NCBI RefSeq assembly: GCF_024204685.1
Contig: NZ_CP100350.1
Span: 868,001-932,000 of the forward strand
Length of the DNA stretch: 64,000 nucleotides
Reading direction: 5' to 3'
Source: Gilvimarinus sp. DA14
Lineage (GTDB): Bacteria > Pseudomonadota > Gammaproteobacteria > Pseudomonadales > Cellvibrionaceae
The notes under the pieces were generated by a model. That model did not search any database. It was not told the DNA's origin and saw only the letters and a program-made list of their open reading frames with translations. Of the stretch, positions 37,689-46,093 are shown one piece after another; within the stretch, counting starts at the first letter, position 1, and each line of letters opens with the position of its first letter. The position numbers were made by a program, and so were the translations under genes.

Positions 37689-38627
37689 TCAGGCGTTAAG
37701 AAACTCACGCAAGCGCTGCAATACTAACTGCGCCAATTCATCCGGGGCAAACTTTGATAAGAAGCCATCGCAACCGACTTTTTTCACCATCGCCTGATTA
37801 AAACTTCCGCTTAGCGACGTATGCATAATCACATGTAAAGACGCCAATTGCGGGTTGGCGCGAACTTCCGCCGTTAGACGATAACCGTCCATTTCCGGCA
37901 TTTCGGCGTCAGTCACCAGTAACAAATATTCATCAGTCACCGTCACGCCTCGCGCTACTACCGACTGCAGACGCTGCAGCGCCTGCAGGCCATCTTGCGC
38001 CGCCTCCACCGCAATACCAAGTTCAGCCAATGTTTCGCGCACCTGACCTAAAGCAGTGGCAGAATCTTCGGCCACCAGCGCCTTTAACCTTAACGCGCGG
38101 GCGCGCTCTATCAACTCGCTGTCCAGCATCTGTGTCGACACGCTGGTGTTCATTGGGGCGATATCGGCGAGAACGCGCTCCACGTCGAGAATTTCCACGA
38201 TATCTTTGTCGACACGGGTAATTGCTGTCAGGTAGTGCTGGCGCCCGGTTCCCTTGGGCGGCGGTAAAATATCTTCCCAATTTAGATTGACGATTGTTTC
38301 AATTGCGCCGATTAAAAACGCCTGCACAGTGCGGTTATACTCAGCCACTATAAGACTGGCATTGTCGAGATCGCGGGTCTTCCCCAGGCCTATGGCGAGT
38401 GCCAAATCAATAACCGGTACCGCCTTGCCACGCAATTGGGCCACTCCGCACACGTGGGGATGGCTATGAGGCACCGGGCGCAGCTTGGGTAACTTAACCA
38501 CCTCCTGAACTTTAAACACATTAATAGCAAAGCGCTGACCTCTCCCCAAACGGAAAATCAATAACTCCAAGCGGTTTTGCCCCACCAGGTTTGTGCGTTG
38601 ATCCACCGAGTTGAGAATACCTGTCAT
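37689..38627 (-). CDS. cheV: Chemotaxis protein CheV (CheW-REC fusion)
   Basis: CheV is a coupling protein that joins chemoreceptors to CheA and carries a receiver domain for adaptation. Residues about 12-160 are a CheW-like domain (NRLELLIFRLGRGQRFAINV, VAQLRGKAVPVIDLALAIG); residues about 180-312 are a receiver domain with phospho-acceptor aspartate in LLVTDAEMPEMDGYRLT and the Lys-containing CDGFLSKFAPDELAQLV. No other chemotaxis gene lies in the window, so it acts on a remote system. Its ATG has AGGGGCGACAG upstream. It is convergent with slt and divergent from the EAL-HDOD gene. Confidence 0.95.
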   Translation of the reverse strand: MTGILNSVDQRTNLVGQNRLELLIFRLGRGQRFAINVFKVQEVVKLPKLRPVPHSHPHVCGVAQLRGKAVPVIDLALAIGLGKTRDLDNASLIVAEYNRTVQAFLIGAIETIVNLNWEDILPPPKGTGRQHYLTAITRVDKDIVEILDVERVLADIAPMNTSVSTQMLDSELIERARALRLKALVAEDSATALGQVRETLAELGIAVEAAQDGLQALQRLQSVVARGVTVTDEYLLLVTDAEMPEMDGYRLTAEVRANPQLASLHVIMHTSLSGSFNQAMVKKVGCDGFLSKFAPDELAQLVLQRLREFLNA

Positions 38628-38784
38628 CTGTCGCCCCTGTTTCCCGTTTTCGTTACCCTAGTAACGCTTAACATTTCCTAGAGTAAACGCCTCTTAGGTA
38701 GAACAAAAGAAAATTTACCCGCCAAGGCTAATTTACCCTACAATCGTGATTAAAGATAAGTACAGAGCCAGGCCCGAGTCACTA

Positions 38785-40029
38785 ATGCCTCACGAACATC
38801 CACTGTTGGCGCGCCAACCCATCTTCAATCGAAATATGGAGGTGGTGGCCTATGAGCTGCTTTACCGCACCGACCAACAAAACCGCGCCGAAGTGCTCGA
38901 CGGCGATATCGCCAGCACCCAAGTACTGCTCAACACCTTTACCGAACTCTCTATTGAAAAAGTGGTGGGTAAACATCGCGCCTTTATCAATTTTACCGGC
39001 GCACTTATGGATGCTCATCTGCCATTCGATGTTTCACAGCTAGTCGTCGAAGTACTAGAAACCGAAGAGCTCGATGCCAGCCTACTGCACCGGCTGAAAA
39101 CACTAAGAGATAAACGCTTTACCATTGCCCTGGATGACTTTGAGCTGAGCTCGGAAAATGAATCTCTCTTACCCTACGCCGACATCGTAAAACTCGACGT
39201 ACTGTGTTTGACGCAAAACGATCTTGATCGACACGTCAAAAAGCTAAAAGCTCTGGGAATACAGGTTCTAGCCGAAAAAATTGAAACCTTTGCCATGCTC
39301 GAATATTGCAAAGCCATTGGCTGCGACATGTTTCAGGGCTACTTTCTGGAAAAACCCCAAATCATCACCGGGCAACGGCTCAGCGAAAGCAAACAGGCCG
39401 TGCTGCAACTGCTGGCAAAACTGAACGATAAAAACGCTAAATTTGAAGATATCGAAGACATCATTTCGCGCGATCCGGTGCTGAGCTTTAAACTGCTAAA
39501 GCTGGTTAACTCAGCAGCTTTCGGATTACCTCGCACCATTGAATCCCTGCGCCAGGCCCTGACACTGCTAGGACTGAAGATCATCAAGAACTGGATCGGC
39601 TTACTGGCGATGGCGAAACTCGGCAACAAGCCGGCCGAACTGTCAGTAAAGGCCCTATCCCGCGCCAAAATGTGTGAGTTAATCGCGGCCACGCGACAAC
39701 CGCTTAGCCAGTGCGATTCGTACTTTACTGCCGGTTTATTATCAATGCTGGACGCCTTTATGGATGCCCCGCTGGAAAAGGTGCTGCGAGATATTCAACT
39801 CAGCCCTTCGCTACGCAGTGCATTGCTTGAGCATAAAGGTGAAGAGGGAAAGCTACTACAAACCGTAATCGCCTATGAACACGGCGAATGGGAGGCCATT
39901 GACTGGGACTACCTGAGTACATACGGTCTGAATCCCAGCTCGTTGTCCGCCTTGTATTTACAAACCCTCAGCTGGGTTGATGAAACTCAGCAAACCTTGC
40001 GAGCTGAAGTTAAAAGCGGCTTGGCCTAG
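38785..40029 (+). CDS. EAL-like and HDOD domain signalling protein
   Basis: The 414-residue protein joins an N-terminal EAL-fold domain to a C-terminal HDOD domain. LLARQPIFNRNMEVVAYELLYR opens the EAL fold, but the catalytic triplet is Glu-Leu-Leu and the lobe text (ALDDFELSSENESLLPYADIVKLD) differs from active phosphodiesterases, so it probably does not cleave c-di-GMP. HDOD follows from about residue 195 (DIEDIISRDPVLSFKLLKLVNSAAF, IESLRQALTLLGLKIIKNW). YuxH-like proteins of this type modulate motility and c-di-GMP signalling in other gammaproteobacteria. The ATG I use gives MPHEHPLLARQP; a GTG 13 codons earlier is possible. Confidence 0.88.
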   Translation: MPHEHPLLARQPIFNRNMEVVAYELLYRTDQQNRAEVLDGDIASTQVLLNTFTELSIEKVVGKHRAFINFTGALMDAHLPFDVSQLVVEVLETEELDASLLHRLKTLRDKRFTIALDDFELSSENESLLPYADIVKLDVLCLTQNDLDRHVKKLKALGIQVLAEKIETFAMLEYCKAIGCDMFQGYFLEKPQIITGQRLSESKQAVLQLLAKLNDKNAKFEDIEDIISRDPVLSFKLLKLVNSAAFGLPRTIESLRQALTLLGLKIIKNWIGLLAMAKLGNKPAELSVKALSRAKMCELIAATRQPLSQCDSYFTAGLLSMLDAFMDAPLEKVLRDIQLSPSLRSALLEHKGEEGKLLQTVIAYEHGEWEAIDWDYLSTYGLNPSSLSALYLQTLSWVDETQQTLRAEVKSGLA

Positions 40030-40042
40030 CGCGACGACAGCA

Positions 40043-40279
40043 TTACCCGGCAGAGCCAAACAGTTTTAGAATATCCGCGGATGAAAACGGCCACTGCAGC
40101 TCTCTGCCGTCGTCAGTTTTGATTACGGGAATTTTTTCGCCGTAACGCTCAATCATTTGATCATCACAAGCAATATCAAATTCGGTCACACGAATATCAA
40201 CAGCCGCAGCATGCAACTCAGCCCGGGCATTATCACAAAGATGGCACCCAACCGTGGTCAACAACAAAACCTTATGCAC
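40043..40279 (-). CDS. Glutaredoxin-like protein (DUF836 type)
   Basis: A 78-residue thioredoxin-fold protein. VLLLTTVGCHLCDNARAEL contains the redox pair Cys-His-Leu-Cys at about residues 12-15, and the later RYGEKIPVIKTDDGRELQWPF gives the cis-proline loop (IPVI) and the final strand. Length and layout match the glutaredoxin-like DUF836 family, whose members are short and lack the usual GSH-binding elements. The GTG start has GAGGTTGTT before it. It is convergent with the EAL-HDOD gene, 13 bases apart, and precedes the DUF5610 gene on the opposite side. Confidence 0.85.
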   Translation of the reverse strand: MHKVLLLTTVGCHLCDNARAELHAAAVDIRVTEFDIACDDQMIERYGEKIPVIKTDDGRELQWPFSSADILKLFGSAG

Positions 40280-40316
40280 AACAACCTCATTAATTATGGC
40301 AAGAGGCTATTGTAAA

Positions 40317-41426
40317 TCATAACTCGGTGTTTACCCCGGACTCACCTGCCTCACCAACAACAGCGGGCTGGGCGAGAAGATCCCGTACAAAATCAGCAAA
40401 GCGCCGTCCCTTTGGATCGGGCTGCTCGTCCTGCGGCAGGTACATGGCGTCGATTATCGATTGCAGAACATCTATTGGCTCGGCAAACACTGAAGCCTTA
40501 TCGAGCGCCTGTTGGGTATCCTTGATAAAGCGACCCACAGGTTCCAGCTGCTCGGCCAATCCGGATGTGGCGCCCTCGCCATAGCTCGCGCCTACACGCT
40601 GATACTCAACTTGGGTCAGCCTGAGGGCAAAGCCGCTGATTTGATTTGAGTCATAACCTAAGTTTTGTGCGTAAGAAAAAGCGCTATCCAGATTGCCGGT
40701 GAAAAATTCCTCGGCCAAGTGATCAACCTTATCGAGAAGATCGGCAAGTGACTGGCGCTCCTGCTCGCTGAGCTCGCCTTCAATCGTCAGGCTGTAGCGG
40801 CTGCTGGAAACTTCAGCGTAGGCAAATTCGGCAGCGTTATCAGCGCTGCGAAAACTGGCGCTGGCGCCAGTCGCCGACTGCGCTGCCACGGTTATGGTAT
40901 CGCCTTCGCGAGTGCGTACGACAAATTGAAAACTCTGCGCCCCGGCATAATCGTATGATGCCGCAAGCGGCGCTGACATCTCCTTCGCCGCCTGACTCAA
41001 CGCCACCTTGGTACTGGCATTTGGCGTGTATTGCTCGGCCAGCTTATCCACACCGGAGGTCACCAGATCGTAGGTTTTACCTATATCGGCTTGCACTCGC
41101 TCATTGAGCATATTAAGTGCCGACAGTCGCTCCTCGGCCTCGGCAAAACCCTTTTTGAAACCTTGCAGACCGGCCTGTAAGCGGCTTTGCAACTCACTTT
41201 CACTGGCGCCATCGGCCACGTCGCGCTGCAACTGGCGCTCGATAAAGCCAAGAATATTACCCGCTGCTTGCTCGGCAGTGAGCGGCTTAAAGCCTTTGGG
41301 CTGCGGTTCGGAAGATTCCACATAAGCCAGCGCGCGCTCACTCAGTAACGTAAAGTGGCGCGGGGTGTTGGCAGATAGCGCATTTTGCGCGGTGGGCAAA
41401 ATATCGGACGTTTGCTTGGTAAACAT
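40317..41426 (-). CDS. DUF5610 domain-containing protein
   Basis: A 369-residue cytoplasmic-looking protein with no signal peptide. The region around residues 45-110 (FKPLTAEQAAGNILGFIERQ, EAEERLSALNMLN) is the DUF5610 signature, a domain known from pseudomonads and Vibrio with no assigned function. The rest is helical with a beta-rich central part (SFQFVVRTREGDTITVAAQS, SRYSLTIEGELSEQE). The start has GGAGG seven bases upstream. It lies between the glutaredoxin-like and FHA genes and its job is unknown; partner relations with the FHA or TPR proteins are inference only. Confidence 0.82.
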   Translation of the reverse strand: MFTKQTSDILPTAQNALSANTPRHFTLLSERALAYVESSEPQPKGFKPLTAEQAAGNILGFIERQLQRDVADGASESELQSRLQAGLQGFKKGFAEAEERLSALNMLNERVQADIGKTYDLVTSGVDKLAEQYTPNASTKVALSQAAKEMSAPLAASYDYAGAQSFQFVVRTREGDTITVAAQSATGASASFRSADNAAEFAYAEVSSSRYSLTIEGELSEQERQSLADLLDKVDHLAEEFFTGNLDSAFSYAQNLGYDSNQISGFALRLTQVEYQRVGASYGEGATSGLAEQLEPVGRFIKDTQQALDKASVFAEPIDVLQSIIDAMYLPQDEQPDPKGRRFADFVRDLLAQPAVVGEAGESGVNTEL

Positions 41427-41483
41427 ACCGGGCCTCCGGAAGTAAATCGTCTCCTGAGGCTTACGGCCGTATATGGGAAAACT

Positions 41484-42347
41484 TTAGCCGCGGGTCAGAA
41501 AAAGCGCCGCCACCACCACCGCGGTCAACACAATCAAGACCGCGAGACCAGCACTGCCGTAGCGAGGCTTTTGCGCCGGGGTATCGACAGCCCCAAGGCT
41601 CGTGGCCGGGCGCGCCTGGGCTTGAGGGGCACTGGGTCGACTAGGTGCAGTACGCGCGGGCTTCGCGCTGCTCGGCCTGCCTACCGCTCTGACGGTGGTT
41701 TTGGCCATGTCGTCCGCCGGGCCAATAACACCAAAGCTCAAGGTATCGAACCGCAGTTCATCGCCACGCTTCACCCGCGCCTCTGTAACAGGCTTGCCAT
41801 TGAGATAAGTGCCATTAGCCGAGCCCAAATCACGCACGTACAGCACGCCTTCAACGACGTTTAACTGTGCATGACGTCGGGATAAGTGGGCCGCCGCCAG
41901 AGAGATGTCACAATCGCTTGAGCGCCCCACTAAATTGTTGGATTTAAGCGGGTAGACCCGATTGCCAAGCGCGGTGTGATTGGCTTTGAGTGCCCAGCCG
42001 GTGGTTTTTGGCGTGCGGGGGTTAGTTTGGGAGCGCTGGGCGGGAGCAGCGGTCGACTCATCTTTGGGGTCGATAATTTCAAGCTCGATTCCCGCCAGAG
42101 AAATGGTATCGCGAGCCGACAGTGCTTGGCCCTCACTTACCGCCTGGCCATTGACCTTTACCTCCGAGCCAGGCACCAGGTTTATCAAGCGCAGATTTTC
42201 ATGCTCCGCTTCAATCACCAAATGCTTATCGGCGATGTTGGGTGCGCTCACCACCAGCTCATTAGCTCTATGCCGCCCGATACTGATGCTAGGCTCAACG
42301 AGCCAAACCGCACTGTACTTTTTATTTTTGAAGCGGATTTTCAGCAT
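41484..42347 (-). CDS. Double-FHA-domain membrane protein
   Basis: A 287-residue protein with two forkhead-associated domains, which bind phosphothreonine. FHA1 (about residues 1-80) has ISIGRHRANELVVSAPNIAD but its SxxH is replaced by ADKH, so it may be degenerate; FHA2 (about 115-195) is complete with VGRSSDCDISL, HLSRRHAQL and GSANGTYLNGKPV. A Pro/Ala/Arg-rich linker follows, then a C-terminal transmembrane helix (GLAVLIVLTAVVVAALFLTRG), so the FHA domains face the cytoplasm. AAGGACG precedes the ATG. No serine/threonine kinase gene is in view. Confidence 0.88.
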   Translation of the reverse strand: MLKIRFKNKKYSAVWLVEPSISIGRHRANELVVSAPNIADKHLVIEAEHENLRLINLVPGSEVKVNGQAVSEGQALSARDTISLAGIELEIIDPKDESTAAPAQRSQTNPRTPKTTGWALKANHTALGNRVYPLKSNNLVGRSSDCDISLAAAHLSRRHAQLNVVEGVLYVRDLGSANGTYLNGKPVTEARVKRGDELRFDTLSFGVIGPADDMAKTTVRAVGRPSSAKPARTAPSRPSAPQAQARPATSLGAVDTPAQKPRYGSAGLAVLIVLTAVVVAALFLTRG

Positions 42348-42479
42348 CAAAGCGTCCTTTTTGCAATCGTTTAACGGCACCTGATAATGCAACACTGGTA
42401 CCGAGTTTTCAAGATAACCCGCGCACCTCGGACGCGCCTGCAGAGGTAAACTTGCAGCGCGACACAGTTTACACCTTCC

Positions 42480-44096
42480 TCAGTTCATGCCGGCCCACTG
42501 CTGACGCAAGCGGTTAAATCGATCGCGCTGGTCGATATCCAGCTCCCCCCCTTGCTGCAGCCTCTCAATCAACACCTGCCCCCGGCGCCGATGAGGTTCT
42601 TTTTCCTCAGCCACCCCCAGGGCCGCCACAATTGTCTGCAGTAAGTTCAAAGCCACACCGCTGTGACGAGGGAACTCGCACATTGCCTGCTCAAAACATA
42701 CTAGTGCCTGGGGATAGTTCTTGGACTCGTAAAGGCCAATACCCTGTTTGTTTAAGCTCGCCAGGCGTTCGCGTTTTTTACGGCTGAGAGGCTCCGCGAG
42801 CAGTACATCAACTTTTTCCAGCACGGCCTGATCCTGACAGTGGTGCTGACGCAGTTGCTCAAGTAATTCATCCCGCAGAGCCAGCTCCTGTAAATAGTCA
42901 GCCGCACTGGCCAAATCGAGCAAAATGGTTACCGGTAAGGAAATCAGCTCATGTTCGGCCTGCATTTGTTGCATCAGCTGCCGCGAATAGACGGCATCGC
43001 CACCGATTGCGTTAAAGGCACACGCCACCGATCGCAACTCGAGCTGTTGTTCTGGCTCTTGAGTAAAACGACTGTCGAACTCTTCCAACACACGCTTTGC
43101 ATCTTTATAAAAGCTCTGCCCTTTTTCCCGGTCGGTGTATCCAAGCTCGGCACACGAGCGCACAAAGGCCAAGTGCACATCCGGATTGTCATAACAAGAG
43201 TGCAACCCGAGCCTCACTGCCTGGCGCAGAGCGTTCGCGGCTAACAATAGCTGGCGATTATCTAGCGCCTGTTGCCCCAGCAACTGTTGTCGCACGACTG
43301 ACAGTGGCGACAATTCGACCGCCTGCTGCAACACTGCTTGGCGAGCTTGAGGGTCGCCGGTAGCGGCCTGCATCTCGGCCAATAAATCGAGTGCCGGCAA
43401 GCAATTCTCATTACTAACCAGCGCCTGCTCCAGCCAATGCTCTGCCCTCTGCCAATCGTTTTGCGCGGCATAAACACGCGCTATTCCCAGCTGGGCCCAA
43501 TCCCACTCGCGCTCAGTCATTACCTGGCGGTAAAAAGCTTCGGCGCTGTCGTAGCGCTTTTCCTCCAGTAACAGCTGGCCCAATAGCTTTTGCACCTGAT
43601 TCTGGTAGCGACCTTGAGCCTGCGACAAAACCTGGCAAATCTCGATCGCTTTGGCCCTGTCACCGGCGTTGAGTGCAGACCAATAAGGCGCCATGGCTCG
43701 ACGCTGCTGTAGCAATCGGGCAAGACGATCTCGCAGGGTTTTGGTGGACACAGGCTTGGTAAGAAAGGCATCGGGCTCAGCATCGGCGGCCGCCAGCACT
43801 AGCGCTTTGCTGAATTCATCGGAAAGTAAAACGAAAATAGCGCCTGGTTTTAACTGCCCCTCTTTTCGCAATTGCTCTAACAACTGCAGGCCGTTTTTGC
43901 CCTGCCCCAGGCTGAAATCACAGAGCACTAAGTCATATTGCAAGTTGCGACACTTGCGCAGCGCATCGAGGCCGTTGACGGCGGTATCCACATGCTCGCA
44001 CCCCAACTGCTGCAATAAACGCATCACCGCCATGCGAAAATTATCAAAGTTATCGACCAGCAACACTCTGGCACTAACGATATCGCTTAATCCCAT
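42480..44096 (-). CDS. Response regulator with C-terminal TPR-like repeats
   Basis: The 538-residue protein has an N-terminal receiver domain (about 5-125; phospho-acceptor Asp in DLVLCDFSLGQGKNG, acidic pair in LLVDNFDNFR) and a long helical region with tetratricopeptide-like repeats (YDSAEAFYRQVMTEREWDWA, WQRAEHWLEQALVSNENC, YPQALVCFEQAMCEFPRHSG). There is no DNA-binding domain, so output is likely through protein contacts. GGAAGG lies seven bases before the ATG I chose. No sensor kinase is adjacent. It sits 58 bases after the EAL-CBS-GGDEF gene and ahead of the FHA gene on the same strand. Confidence 0.85.
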   Translation of the reverse strand: MGLSDIVSARVLLVDNFDNFRMAVMRLLQQLGCEHVDTAVNGLDALRKCRNLQYDLVLCDFSLGQGKNGLQLLEQLRKEGQLKPGAIFVLLSDEFSKALVLAAADAEPDAFLTKPVSTKTLRDRLARLLQQRRAMAPYWSALNAGDRAKAIEICQVLSQAQGRYQNQVQKLLGQLLLEEKRYDSAEAFYRQVMTEREWDWAQLGIARVYAAQNDWQRAEHWLEQALVSNENCLPALDLLAEMQAATGDPQARQAVLQQAVELSPLSVVRQQLLGQQALDNRQLLLAANALRQAVRLGLHSCYDNPDVHLAFVRSCAELGYTDREKGQSFYKDAKRVLEEFDSRFTQEPEQQLELRSVACAFNAIGGDAVYSRQLMQQMQAEHELISLPVTILLDLASAADYLQELALRDELLEQLRQHHCQDQAVLEKVDVLLAEPLSRKKRERLASLNKQGIGLYESKNYPQALVCFEQAMCEFPRHSGVALNLLQTIVAALGVAEEKEPHRRRGQVLIERLQQGGELDIDQRDRFNRLRQQWAGMN

Positions 44097-44154
44097 CACC
44101 CTTCCAGACTGCTTATTCCGCTCCAGCATAGCCGAAAGCGGCGACTAGGGAAAT

Positions 44155-45924
44155 CTAGGCTGGTTGAGGCCGGGTATTAGAGTCGGGAGTACGGCGGCGG
44201 GATAAAAACACCTGCTGACCACCAAGTGCCTTGGCACGATGCTTAGCTTCGGCCAACAACAGCGCCACCTGATGATGGGTAAGACAATGATCTGGGTCCG
44301 GATGGACGCAGCCAATGGCAATACTGAGTGGGCCAAAACGACGCCGTTGACCGTGCCGATCCTCCGTGCAGTAATCCAATTGCGCCGGCGGCATTCGCTC
44401 TACAATGGCCCGGCTGAAACTCTCGATCAGAGATTCGCAGCGCTCACGCCAATCGCGGCTTTTAAACACCACCACAAAGTCGTCGCCCCCTACATGCCCG
44501 ACAAAATCTACCTCTGGCTGGACCGTTTGCCGCAGTAGTTGTCCGAGCAAAATAATAACGTCATCGCCACTGCTGTAACCAAACGCATCATTGAAGGGCT
44601 TAAAGTGATTAATATCGCAGTAAGCCACAATAAAGTCCGCCTTTTGACACAACAGCCGATCAATCCACTCGTACAACGGAACATTGCCCGGCAGCGCGGT
44701 AAGCGGGTTAGAGTGGCGAGCCGCGCGCAGCTTTTCATCGGCAATACTGCGCAAAATACTGCGCACTTTGGCCACACCCACGTAGCGCCCTGCCTCGCTG
44801 ACAATAATATCCACACTCAGGTTTTGTGCTGGGTCTTCTGTCACCAGCCGCCCGGCCGAATTCAGATCGCTGTTGATGTCCATAATCAAGCTACGCGGGC
44901 TGATAAAACCAGCCACAGGTTTGTTGGCATGCAGCTCGTACGAATAGCGCCAGGAAAAAGTATTTAACAGCTCCGAGCGGCTGATCACCCCCATGGGGGT
45001 GTGATCTTCTGCGACTACCGGCAGGCAGGTCAGGCGCACATCCGAGCGAAACATTTTGACCACATCACCAGCGGTCGTATGGGGTGGGATACCTGGCTCG
45101 GCTACGGTTACCTCGCGCAAAGTGTGGTAGAAAGTATCGCGCGACTGAGGCATCGCCGTAGCCCTCACTTCATTTAAATGAGCGGGCAATTCGGTAAGCG
45201 GTTCACGGCTGGGGCGGGCGATGTAGAACCCCTGCATGTATTCAACCCCCATAGATACTAGGGTTTTAAACTCCTCGGCGGTTTCAATACCTTCTGCAAT
45301 CACCTTGTTGCCGATGCGGTTGGCGATATCCATCATAAAGCGCACAAACTCGCGCTTGACCGCGCTGCGCTCTATGCCGCTAACAAAGTGGCGATCGATT
45401 TTTACGTAGTCCGGGTTGAGCTCACTCCAGATACGCAAACCCGCGTAACCGGCCCCTAAATCATCGATAGCTACCGCAAAGCCCTGGCGCTGAAAGTGCT
45501 CACAGGCGCTGCTCAGTAGATCGTACTCTTCCATTGGTTGTTTTTCGGTAAGCTCAAATACGACCCGCTCCGGGTCCAACTTGAGCTTACGCAGTATCGC
45601 CATGGTTACGCCGTCGCGGTATTGGCTGTCGGTAAACGACAGAGGTGTCATATTGAGGAATAATTGCCCGGGCAGGCGCTGGGCCATAAACGCCTGGCAG
45701 GCAACCTCACGGCAGGTGTATTCCAAACGCGCGAGCAGGCCCGAGCTGGCAGCGGCAGAAAAAAGCTGATCGGGGCGCTCGAGCCCAGAGCCCTCTGGCC
45801 CGCGAATCAGAGCCTCAAACCCCGCAATGGTGCCATTAATCACATTGATAATGGGCTGAAAAACAGGATAGAGCTGAGCACGCTCAATCACTTCCTGCAG
45901 TTGCAATTGGAGGTGCTGCGTCAC
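44155..45924 (-). CDS. EAL-CBS-GGDEF c-di-GMP signalling protein
   Basis: The 589-residue protein starts at GTG with AAGGAGG five bases upstream (the open frame runs 26 codons further). Order: EAL domain about residues 1-240 with GFEALIRGPEG, NMTPLSF, ELTEKQP, IDDLGAGYAGLR, DYVKIDRHF, VIAEGIETAEE and GFYIARP all present, so phosphodiesterase activity is likely. A CBS pair follows (CLPVVAEDHTPMGVISRSEL), then a GGDEF domain with ADFIVAYCDINHFKPFNDAFG and the signature as Gly-Gly-Asp-Asp-Phe. The upstream RxxD inhibitory site is PEVD, so feedback control may be lost. P. aeruginosa PA3258 has, as I recall, the same composition. Confidence 0.9.
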   Translation of the reverse strand: MTQHLQLQLQEVIERAQLYPVFQPIINVINGTIAGFEALIRGPEGSGLERPDQLFSAAASSGLLARLEYTCREVACQAFMAQRLPGQLFLNMTPLSFTDSQYRDGVTMAILRKLKLDPERVVFELTEKQPMEEYDLLSSACEHFQRQGFAVAIDDLGAGYAGLRIWSELNPDYVKIDRHFVSGIERSAVKREFVRFMMDIANRIGNKVIAEGIETAEEFKTLVSMGVEYMQGFYIARPSREPLTELPAHLNEVRATAMPQSRDTFYHTLREVTVAEPGIPPHTTAGDVVKMFRSDVRLTCLPVVAEDHTPMGVISRSELLNTFSWRYSYELHANKPVAGFISPRSLIMDINSDLNSAGRLVTEDPAQNLSVDIIVSEAGRYVGVAKVRSILRSIADEKLRAARHSNPLTALPGNVPLYEWIDRLLCQKADFIVAYCDINHFKPFNDAFGYSSGDDVIILLGQLLRQTVQPEVDFVGHVGGDDFVVVFKSRDWRERCESLIESFSRAIVERMPPAQLDYCTEDRHGQRRRFGPLSIAIGCVHPDPDHCLTHHQVALLLAEAKHRAKALGGQQVFLSRRRTPDSNTRPQPA

Positions 45925-46021
45925 AGCGTCCTCCTTATTGATGTGGGAAAAGTAAAACGGCTTCAAGCAGCATGGCGCAATTGTCCACGCGAAATGTGAC
46001 ATTACAATGACAGGACACTTA

Positions 46022-46050
46022 TTGAGCGCAAAGGCAATCGCCGCTAGAAT
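46022..46050 (+). promoter_or_regulatory. Promoter of cmoB
   Basis: TTGAGC (46022-46027) and TAGAAT (46045-46050) are separated by exactly 17 bases, a good sigma-70 pair. Transcription would start near 46057, some 37 bases before the cmoB ATG. It lies in the gap to the divergent EAL-CBS-GGDEF gene. Confidence 0.65.
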
Positions 46051-46093
46051 GCACCGCCCTTAACACCCACTCCGAGCCAGGCGCTGCCAGCTA

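Noticed and set aside
37689-41426. A complete chemotaxis or type IV pilus locus
   Set aside because: Only CheV is a chemotaxis gene; no cheA, cheY, cheR, cheB or pil genes are present.
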